Shown piece after piece: positions 5,891 to 11,622 of a DNA stretch of 11,622 nucleotides; position 1 is the first letter of the stretch; the number at the start of each line of letters is the position of its first letter. The stretch lies in assembly GCA_014380255.1 (NCBI GenBank), contig JACMKG010000126.1:1-11622 (forward strand), read 5' to 3'. Made by a program: the position numbers and the translations under genes. This DNA comes from Prolixibacteraceae bacterium. Its GTDB lineage: Bacteria; Bacteroidota; Bacteroidia; Bacteroidales; Prolixibacteraceae. The notes beneath the pieces are model-generated. The model ran no database searches and had not been told where the DNA came from. It saw nothing but the letters and a program-made list of their open reading frames with translations.

Positions 5891-5910
5891 GGCCACGATA
5901 CATCGTGGCC
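5891..5910. repeat. dispersed palindromic repeat, copy 3
   Basis: The palindrome GGCCACGAT-AC-ATCGTGGCC is identical to the copy at 693-712. It is preceded by GCCCGTAG and followed by ACAGAAAG, matching the flanks of the copy at 1204. It is inserted within the TTTGAA-type array. Confidence 0.8.
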
Positions 5911-6016
5911 ACAGAAAGATGTGAAAAGGGTTTGAAGAGTTTGGAATGTTTGAAAAAAGGGTTTGAAGTGTTGTTCGTAATTGCGTAGGGCCAACGGATT
6001 CATTACAATATATTAC

Positions 6017-6053
6017 AAAAAACAGGCTGCCTAAATGGGCAGCCTGTTTTTTT
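6017..6053. terminator. strong bidirectional Rho-independent terminator
   Basis: ACAGGCTGCC (6022-6031) pairs perfectly with GGCAGCCTGT (6038-6047) over a 6-nt loop, with six A before (6017-6022) and seven T after (6047-6053). It lies between the convergent YkgJ-type gene and the citrate synthase gene, 14 nt past the citrate synthase stop, so it ends the TCA cluster on the minus strand and can also stop + strand transcription. Confidence 0.9.
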
Positions 6054-6067
6054 ATGCTTGCAGCAAT

Positions 6068-7414
6068 TTATTCTTCTTTGGCTGCCTGTCTGTTTTGCGG
6101 ATTATTTCCGGCAGCTTTGGCTTTCTCGGCAAACCAGCTGAGCGGGAAGGAGGAAGGTCTTTCAATGGGCAGCCCGTAGAAACGGTCGAATACCAGTGAT
6201 GAGAGCACTCCCAGTGAACGGGATACTCCAAAGAGAACGGTGTAGAAGCTTGACTCTGTAATTCCGTAGTGGTTAAGCAGGGAGCCGCTGATGGCGTCCA
6301 CGTTAGGCCAAGGATTCTTAATTTTACCGGTAGCCTCCAGGATAGGAGGAGCTACCCTGTAAATGGCATTAACGGTATTGATGAGCTTATCGTTCTTGAT
6401 ATATTTCTCGGCGAATTTCTGTTGAACGGTGAACCGTGGGTCGGTGATGCGAAGCACTGCATGGCCGTATCCCGGAACTACTCTTCCCTGTTGAAGGGTC
6501 TGTTCAATATATTCTGCAATCTGTTTGTCAGATGGTTCATCGGAGCCAATCTGTTCATTCATCTCTTCAATCCAACTCATCACTTCCTGGTTGGCAAAAC
6601 CATGCAGAGGGCCTGCCAATCCAACCATTCCTGCAGAGAAGGAATAGGCAGCATTACTCAGAGCCGAGCCTACCAGGTGAGTGGCATGGGCTGATACGTT
6701 TCCTCCTTCATGGTCGGCATGAATGACCATGTAAAGGCGCAAAAGGCGTTTTACTTCCACCGAATCGTATCCCATCATGTGGGCCAGGTTACCTGCCCAG
6801 TCGAGGGTTGGATTGGGTTCGATATGATTTCCATTGTGGTAAATCCTGCGGTAGATATAGGCTGCAATGCGCGGCAGACGGGCAATAAGGGTCATGACAT
6901 CCTCGTACATGAAGTCCCAGTAGAACTTCTTGTTGATACCTGCGCGGTAAGCTTTCTGGAATACAGAATCATAGGCCATGGATAGGATGGCAGTACTGAA
7001 CTGTGTCATGGGGCGGCTGTTTTTAGGCAGCGCATCTATTACATCAAAAACATACTGAGGTACTTGTGCGCGTGTGGCCCAGTCCTTGGAAATGTTGATC
7101 ACATCTTCCTTGTCAGGAATTTCACCGATCATCATCAGGTAAAACAATCCTTCAGGAAGCGGCTCGCCTTCATCGTCGAGCTTTGGGAGTTTTTGCTGTA
7201 ATTCAGGAAGCGAGAAGCCCCTGAATCGGATACCTTCATTGGCATCCAATTTGGATGTTTCTGTCAGCAGTGCGGGAATCCCTTTCATGCCCGAAAGCAC
7301 CTGATCGATTGTTACCTGCCCTAAAATAACATCTCCATACTCTTTGCGAATCCGTTGAAACTCAGCTAGGTCTTTAGTAGCTTTTTCATAGAACCTGTTT
7401 TTAATGTATTCCAT
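6068..7414 (-). CDS. gltA: citrate synthase, eukaryote/mitochondrial-like type
   Basis: The enzyme condenses oxaloacetate and acetyl-CoA to citrate, the entry step of the oxidative TCA branch, in the cytosol. All catalytic elements are present: HADHEGGNVSAH (232-243), GPLH271G, PGYGH318AVLR, and PWPNVD373, corresponding to His274, His320 and Asp375 of the pig enzyme. FGVSR (395-399) and the IERP segment near 417-420 complete the active site. Length (448) and wording are those of mitochondrial enzymes, not of the hexameric E. coli type; such a form is usual in Bacteroidales. One visible difference is NVDAISG where animal enzymes have NVDAHSG. It is the last gene of the cluster, 154 nt after the upstream isocitrate dehydrogenase gene, and is followed by the strong terminator. 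The ATG at 7414 has no Shine-Dalgarno sequence. Confidence 0.95.
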   Translation of the reverse strand: MEYIKNRFYEKATKDLAEFQRIRKEYGDVILGQVTIDQVLSGMKGIPALLTETSKLDANEGIRFRGFSLPELQQKLPKLDDEGEPLPEGLFYLMMIGEIPDKEDVINISKDWATRAQVPQYVFDVIDALPKNSRPMTQFSTAILSMAYDSVFQKAYRAGINKKFYWDFMYEDVMTLIARLPRIAAYIYRRIYHNGNHIEPNPTLDWAGNLAHMMGYDSVEVKRLLRLYMVIHADHEGGNVSAHATHLVGSALSNAAYSFSAGMVGLAGPLHGFANQEVMSWIEEMNEQIGSDEPSDKQIAEYIEQTLQQGRVVPGYGHAVLRITDPRFTVQQKFAEKYIKNDKLINTVNAIYRVAPPILEATGKIKNPWPNVDAISGSLLNHYGITESSFYTVLFGVSRSLGVLSSLVFDRFYGLPIERPSSFPLSWFAEKAKAAGNNPQNRQAAKEE

Positions 7415-7452
7415 ATAATTGAACTTTAGTGTTGGTTTTGATGTGAATAATT

Positions 7453-7487
7453 TACTGGCTACTAGTTGCTAGTTGCCAGCTGCCAGC
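7453..7487. repeat. 7-nt-period repeat in the gap before citrate synthase
   Basis: On the + strand five heptamers follow each other: TACTGGC, TACTAGT, TGCTAGT, TGCCAGC, TGCCAGC. The rest of the 154-nt gap (7415-7568) shows no clear TAnnTTTG promoter core, so citrate synthase is probably read from the upstream transcript. Confidence 0.65.
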
Positions 7488-7568
7488 AGCTTTTATTTGT
7501 ATTCATGCGTCCTGTTAACTTTATCTGTTTCAACTGTCCGGCAACTTGCGTTAATTGGTTATCCTAAT

Positions 7569-8834
7569 TTAATGAATATTTCGGATAATTTCTTCTGCAA
7601 ATTCAGATGTTGTTAATAAAGTGGCACCTTCCATCATGCTATAGAGGTCGGATGTGACTTTTCGCTTGGCGAAAGTATGTTCCATGGCATCATACACATG
7701 CTCAGCGGCTTCATACCATCCCAGGTATTCAAGTAACATGGCTCCCGAGAGGATGAGTGATCCGGGGTTAGCCTTCCCTGTGCCTGCAATGGAGGGTGCT
7801 GTTCCATGCGTTGCTTCAAAGATGGCATAGCCACTGTTGTAGTTGATGTTTGCTCCCGGTGAAATGCCAATACCGCCTACCATAGCTGCCAGCTGATCGG
7901 ATATGTAATCACCGTTCAGGTTCAGGGTAGCAATCACCGAATGGTCAAAGGGATGCAGTAAGCTCTCCTGTAAAAAGGCATCGGTGATCACATCTTTGAT
8001 GATCACCTTTCCAGAGGATTTGGCATCTTCCAGCGCTTCCCTGGCTTCGGCTTTGCCGTGTTGCTTTTCCAGAAGCTCATACTGTTTCCAGGTGAAAGTC
8101 TGGCTTGCAAATTCAGCTTCAGCCAACAGGTATCCCCAGTTTTTAAAGGCACCTTCGGTGTATTTCATGATATTGCCCTTGTGAACGATGGTCACTGAAG
8201 GCAGTTCTCGGGAAATGGCATACTGGATGGCAGCCCTGATGAGTCTTTCGGATCCTTCCTTTGAAACAGGCTTTACCCCGAAAGAACTGCTCTCGGGAAA
8301 GCGTATCTCATTTACATTCATCTCGTTGATCAGGAAGTCGCGGAACTTGGTTGCATGTTCTGTTCCGGTCATAAATTCAATGCCTGCATAGATGTCTTCC
8401 GTATTCTCGCGGAAGATATGCATATTGACCAGTTCAGGATAACGGATAGGGGAGGGAACTCCCTTGAACCACCTGATGGGGCGCAGACATACATAGAGGT
8501 CGAGCGTTTGGCGAAGAGCCACATTGAGTGAGCGTATGCCTTCGCCAACAGGAGTCTCCAGTGGTCCTTTAATGCCCACCAGGTATTTCTGAAAAGCTTT
8601 CAGAGTCTCCTCAGGCATGTATTCGCCCGTTTGCTCAAAAGCTTTCTTGCCTGCCAGGACTTCTTCCCACTGCAGCCTTCTGGCAGGCCCGTAGGCAGCT
8701 TTGACGGCAGCATTGATCACCCGCTGGCTGGGCTCTGTGATGTCTTTGCCGATTCCATCACCTTCAATGAAAGGAATAATCGGCAGATCGGGCACGATAA
8801 GCTTACCATTGGTGAAACTGATTGTCTGACTCAT
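7569..8834 (-). CDS. icd: isocitrate dehydrogenase, E. coli Icd class, with NAD+-type cofactor residues
   Basis: It oxidatively decarboxylates isocitrate to 2-oxoglutarate. From the ATG at 8834 it has 421 residues; it aligns with E. coli Icd along its whole length, with an extra 10-15 residues near 245-275. Substrate residues are kept: Ser102, Asn104, Arg108, Arg118, Arg142, Tyr149, Lys219, Asp281, Asp309, Asp313. The Ser that E. coli phosphorylates is present in [11 protein letters not shown]. The NADP-binding residues are not. In E. coli numbering Lys344 is Ser, Tyr345 Ile, Val351 Ala, Tyr391 Ser, Arg395 Ser, and Cys332 is Tyr. Four of these (332Y, 345I, 351A, 395S) are those of the known engineered NAD+-specific E. 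coli enzyme, so NAD+ use is likely. A TTG at 8849 would add five residues but lies in repeat DNA, so I prefer ATG. It follows the NADP-type gene after 109 nt. Confidence 0.92.
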   Translation of the reverse strand: MSQTISFTNGKLIVPDLPIIPFIEGDGIGKDITEPSQRVINAAVKAAYGPARRLQWEEVLAGKKAFEQTGEYMPEETLKAFQKYLVGIKGPLETPVGEGIRSLNVALRQTLDLYVCLRPIRWFKGVPSPIRYPELVNMHIFRENTEDIYAGIEFMTGTEHATKFRDFLINEMNVNEIRFPESSSFGVKPVSKEGSERLIRAAIQYAISRELPSVTIVHKGNIMKYTEGAFKNWGYLLAEAEFASQTFTWKQYELLEKQHGKAEAREALEDAKSSGKVIIKDVITDAFLQESLLHPFDHSVIATLNLNGDYISDQLAAMVGGIGISPGANINYNSGYAIFEATHGTAPSIAGTGKANPGSLILSGAMLLEYLGWYEAAEHVYDAMEHTFAKRKVTSDLYSMMEGATLLTTSEFAEEIIRNIH

Positions 8835-8838
8835 AGGG

Positions 8839-8908
8839 TTAAAGTTCAAAGTTTAAAGTGCAAAGTTTAAAGTGCAAAGGCAAAAGTGCAAAGGCAAAAG
8901 TCAAAAGT
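8839..8908. repeat. ten-unit heptamer array directly before the second IDH gene
   Basis: On the + strand ten consecutive 7-nt units fit the pattern NNAAAGK or CAAAAGT: TTAAAGT, TCAAAGT, TTAAAGT, GCAAAGT, TTAAAGT, GCAAAGG, CAAAAGT, GCAAAGG, CAAAAGT, CAAAAGT. On the coding strand this is a pyrimidine-rich leader of ACTTTRN units ending 4 nt before the ATG at 8834. It contains several TTTG words and one near match to a TAnnTTTG core. Confidence 0.8.
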
Positions 8909-8921
8909 TCAGAGGAGGCCT

Positions 8922-8942
8922 ATCACTGACCACTGATCACTG
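8922..8942. repeat. three-unit heptamer repeat after the NADP-type IDH gene
   Basis: ATCACTG, ACCACTG, ATCACTG. On the minus strand this reads CAGTGAT, CAGTGGT, CAGTGAT, the same family as at 1847-1874. It begins one base after the stop codon of the NADP-type isocitrate dehydrogenase gene. Confidence 0.7.
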
Positions 8943-8943
8943 T

Positions 8944-10173
8944 CTATTTCAGCTTTTCCTGGAGATTGGCATCAATGGCATCCAGGAAGGCTTCGGTGGT
9001 CAGGAACTCATCACTTGTCAGATCATTGCCATAGATAAGCATGGCCAGGTCTTTGGTCATCTTGCCGCTTTCCACCGTTTCCACGCAGGTTTGCTCAATG
9101 GCTTCAGCAAAACGGATCAGCTCCTGGTTGTTGTCAAGCTTGCCTCTGAATTCCAGTCCACGGGTCCATGCATAGATGGAGGCTATGGGGTTGGTAGAAG
9201 TGGGCTTGCCCTGCTGGTGCATGCGGTAGTGACGCGTAACAGTGCCATGGGCTGCTTCTGCTTCCATGATCTTTCCATCTGGAGTAACCAGGGTGGAGGT
9301 CATCAGGCCTAGAGAGCCGAACCCCTGGGCAACGGTGTCAGACTGAACATCGCCGTCGTAGTTCTTACAAGCCCATACAAATCCGCCTTCCCATTTCATG
9401 CAGGCAGCCACCATGTCGTCAATCAGGCGGTGTTCATAGGTAATGCCGGCATGCTCGAAAGCGTCCCTGAATTCATTCTCGAAGATGCTCTGGAAGATGT
9501 CCTTAAAGCGTCCGTCATACTTCTTCAAAATGGTATTCTTGGTAGAAAGGTACAGCGGCCATTTCTTTATCAGCGCCTGGTTCATACAGGCTCTTGCGAA
9601 GCCGCTGATCGATTCATCGGTATTGTACATGGCCAAGGCCACCCCGTCGCTTTCGAAGTCGTATACCTCAAAAGAAGTGGCTTTAGAGCCGTCTTCAGGG
9701 GTGAAGGTGATGGTCAGCTTTCCTTTGCCCTTGGTGACAAAGTCGGTTGCCCTGTACTGGTCGCCAAAGGCATGACGCCCGATGCAGATGGGTTGCTTCC
9801 ATCCGGGTACCAGTCGTGGGATGTTGCTGATAATGATTGGTTCGCGGAAAACGGTTCCATCAAGGATGTTACGGATAGTGCCGTTGGGTGATTTCCACAT
9901 TTTCTTCAGGCCGAATTCCTTTACACGCGCTTCATCGGGGGTGATGGTGGCACATTTGATTCCCACACCGTATTGCTTAATGGCATTGGCAGCGTCAACT
10001 GTTACCTGATCATCTGTCAGATCACGGTTTTCGATTCCCAGGTCATAGTACTTAATGTCTATGTCAAGGTAAGGGAAGATCAGCTTTTCCTTGATGAAAG
10101 ACCAGATTACGCGCGTCATTTCATCTCCGTCGAGCTCAACTACAGGGTTGATTACTTTGATTTTTTCTTTCAT
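8944..10173 (-). CDS. icd: NADP-dependent isocitrate dehydrogenase, eukaryote-like subfamily
   Basis: It converts isocitrate to 2-oxoglutarate with NADP+ in the cytosol. The 409 residues match the animal IDH1/IDH2 subfamily closely. Substrate-site residues are KSPNGTIRN (94-102) with Ser95 and Arg101, Arg110, IGRHAFGD with Arg133 (human IDH1 Arg132), Tyr140, and Lys212. The metal-binding aspartates are Asp252, Asp275 and Asp279. The NADP loop HGTVTRHYR (309-317) keeps Arg314 and His315, which bind the 2'-phosphate in human IDH1, and Lys260 is also kept. NADP+ specificity is therefore well supported. The ATG at 10173 lies only 14 nt past the aconitase stop, so the two genes are co-transcribed. 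There is no Shine-Dalgarno sequence. It is unrelated at subfamily level to the IDH encoded next in the cluster; the product feeds glutamate synthesis and NADPH supply. Confidence 0.95.
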   Translation of the reverse strand: MKEKIKVINPVVELDGDEMTRVIWSFIKEKLIFPYLDIDIKYYDLGIENRDLTDDQVTVDAANAIKQYGVGIKCATITPDEARVKEFGLKKMWKSPNGTIRNILDGTVFREPIIISNIPRLVPGWKQPICIGRHAFGDQYRATDFVTKGKGKLTITFTPEDGSKATSFEVYDFESDGVALAMYNTDESISGFARACMNQALIKKWPLYLSTKNTILKKYDGRFKDIFQSIFENEFRDAFEHAGITYEHRLIDDMVAACMKWEGGFVWACKNYDGDVQSDTVAQGFGSLGLMTSTLVTPDGKIMEAEAAHGTVTRHYRMHQQGKPTSTNPIASIYAWTRGLEFRGKLDNNQELIRFAEAIEQTCVETVESGKMTKDLAMLIYGNDLTSDEFLTTEAFLDAIDANLQEKLK

Positions 10174-10187
10174 TTGAGGTGCTATCG

Positions 10188-11622
10188 TTAAAGGTTTTGT
10201 TTGCGGATTAAATCCAATGCAGAGCCTGCTTTAAACCAATCTATTTGTTGTCTATTGTAGGTGTGATTAAGAATGATAACATCTTTGGTGCCGTCAGCAT
10301 GAACAGCTTCCATGAGCAAGGGCTTCCCGGGAGCAAATTCTTTCAGGTCGATAAAGTTAAAGGTATCATCCTCCTGTATTAAATCATAATCCTCGTCATT
10401 CATAAAAGTGAGGGCAAGCATCCCCTGCTTCTTCAGGTTGGTTTCATGAATACGTGCAAACGATTTGACGATTACTGCCTTTACGCCCAGGTGGCGTGGT
10501 TCCATGGCTGCATGCTCACGGGAGGAGCCTTCGCCATAGTTATGGTCGCCCACCACGATGGAAGGGATTCCCGATGCCTTGTAATAACGCTGAACAGTGG
10601 GTACCTCCCCATACTCGCCGGTCATCTGGTTCTTCACCTTGTTGGAAGCCTCGTTGAAGGCATTGACGGCTCCTATGAGCATGTTGTTGGAGATATTGTC
10701 CAGGTGACCACGGAAACGCAGCCAGGGACCTGCCATAGAGATATGGTCGGTCGTACACTTGCCTTTGGCCTTAATCAACAGCTTGACACCTGTGATATTC
10801 TCCCCGTTCCAGGGAGCAAAGGGATACAATAGCTGCAGTCGCGAGGAGTCAGGATCCACCTTTACCATTACCGATTCGCCGTTTGCAGCCGGAGCCTGGT
10901 AACCTGCATCAGCCACATCGAAGCCCCTGGAAGGTAATTCCTGTCCAGTAGGAATATCCAGCTTAACGGGTTTTCCTTCATCATTCATCAGGGTGTCGGT
11001 CAAAGGGTTGAAGGTTAGGTCGCCTGCAATAGCCATGGCTGTTACAATCTCGGGGGAGGCTACAAAAGCATGGGTATTGGGGTTTCCGTCCGCCCTCTTG
11101 GAGAAGTTGCGGTTAAAGGAATGTATGATCGTATTCTTTTCTCCTTTCTCTGCCCCTGGGCGTGACCACTGCCCGATACACGGACCGCAGGCATTGGCAA
11201 ACACACTGGCCCCTATCTGGTTAAAGGTGTCGATAAATCCATCGCGTTCGATGGTATAACGTACCAGCTCAGAGCCAGGGGTAATGGTGAATTCGGATCT
11301 TGTCCTGAGCTTTTTGTCCACCGCCTGCTGGGCCAGAGAGGCTGCCCGCGATATGTCTTCATACGAAGAGTTGGTGCAGGATCCAATCAGCCCCACTTCA
11401 ATTTTGGTAGGCCAGCCGTTCTCTTTGGCTGCTTCTGCCATCTTGGAGATAGGGGTGGCGCGGTCGGGAGTAAAAGGACCGTTGATATAAGGTTCCAGCT
11501 TATCGAGATCGATCTCTATGAGCTGATCAAAGTACTGCTTAGGATTTTCATATACTTCGGGATCGGCCGTTAAATGCTGCCTGACCGTATTGGCCAGATC
11601 AGCCACCTCACCACGCCCGGTA
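10188..11622 (-). CDS. acnA: aconitate hydratase, mitochondrial type, C-terminal part (5' end outside window)
   Basis: It isomerises citrate to isocitrate with a [4Fe-4S] cluster. The frame is open to the window edge; 477 complete codons are visible of a protein usually near 750 residues, so roughly the first third is missing. A GTG at 11606 is internal, because the frame continues upstream. All three cluster cysteines are present: in GSCTNSS (codon 11376-11378) and in ACGPCIGQW (codons 11187-11189 and 11178-11180), spaced 63 and 3 residues apart as in the mitochondrial enzyme. Further on are [32 protein letters not shown] with the catalytic-serine region of the swivel domain, and the [11 protein letters not shown] segment. 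It lacks the features of the longer IRP/AcnA type. First visible gene of the TCA cluster; whether it is the first overall, and where the promoter lies, is outside the window. Confidence 0.93.
   Translation of the reverse strand, partial: TGRGEVADLANTVRQHLTADPEVYENPKQYFDQLIEIDLDKLEPYINGPFTPDRATPISKMAEAAKENGWPTKIEVGLIGSCTNSSYEDISRAASLAQQAVDKKLRTRSEFTITPGSELVRYTIERDGFIDTFNQIGASVFANACGPCIGQWSRPGAEKGEKNTIIHSFNRNFSKRADGNPNTHAFVASPEIVTAMAIAGDLTFNPLTDTLMNDEGKPVKLDIPTGQELPSRGFDVADAGYQAPAANGESVMVKVDPDSSRLQLLYPFAPWNGENITGVKLLIKAKGKCTTDHISMAGPWLRFRGHLDNISNNMLIGAVNAFNEASNKVKNQMTGEYGEVPTVQRYYKASGIPSIVVGDHNYGEGSSREHAAMEPRHLGVKAVIVKSFARIHETNLKKQGMLALTFMNDEDYDLIQEDDTFNFIDLKEFAPGKPLLMEAVHADGTKDVIILNHTYNRQQIDWFKAGSALDLIRKQNL

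Noticed and set aside
8835..8849. TTG start at 8849 for the second IDH, adding five residues
   Set aside because: The added codons are heptamer-array DNA, and the ATG at 8834 gives an N-terminus like that of E. coli Icd ([11 protein letters not shown]).
8872..9891. Long + strand ORFs at 8872-9312 and 9430-9891
   Set aside because: They are antisense to the NADP-type IDH gene, whose complete family motifs leave no doubt about the coding strand.
11604..11606. GTG as the start of the aconitase gene
   Set aside because: The frame continues to the window edge, and the protein from GTG would lack the first third of the enzyme.

Overview
The window looks like a chromosomal segment of a Bacteroidota bacterium, most likely of the order Bacteroidales. 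Four things support this: TAnnTTTG-type promoter cores, almost no Shine-Dalgarno sequences, intergenic spaces full of short-period repeats, and a mitochondrial-type aconitase / IDH / citrate synthase cluster of the kind known from Bacteroides. The taxon is inferred from the sequence only.

Left part (1-2700). The window opens with the C-terminal part of an outer-membrane beta-barrel protein (1-570, +). About 850 bases without a convincing gene follow, holding several families of small tandem and palindromic repeats. Next come two tandem SnoaL-like (NTF2-fold) proteins of 140 residues each (1420-1842 and 2273-2695, +), 51% identical without gaps. Each has its own leader. The leaders share a two-block promoter-like element and a strong Shine-Dalgarno sequence, which the other genes here lack.

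Middle part (2700-6070). A periplasmic 1-Cys peroxiredoxin (3082-3813, -) lies between two similar hairpins. On the + strand, a ten-helix EamA/DMT transporter (4202-5119) overlaps by 29 nt a YkgJ-type cysteine-cluster protein (5091-5603). That gene runs into a roughly 9-nt-period repeat array, and a strong bidirectional terminator (6017-6053) closes the region.

Right part (6068-11622, all -). This is a cluster for the oxidative branch of the TCA cycle, in transcription order: aconitase (cut by the window end), NADP-type eukaryote-like isocitrate dehydrogenase, a second isocitrate dehydrogenase of the E. coli fold class, and eukaryote-like citrate synthase. Together they turn oxaloacetate and acetyl-CoA into 2-oxoglutarate. 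The second IDH has lost the E. coli NADP-binding residues and carries residues typical of NAD+ enzymes. The cluster would therefore encode two unrelated-subfamily IDHs with different cofactors. The two gaps around this extra IDH gene contain 7-nt-period repeats.

I see no mobile element, CRISPR array, tRNA or rRNA. The most noteworthy points are the dual-cofactor IDH arrangement, the co-regulated SnoaL-like pair, and the periodic intergenic repeats. None of them proves a new system.
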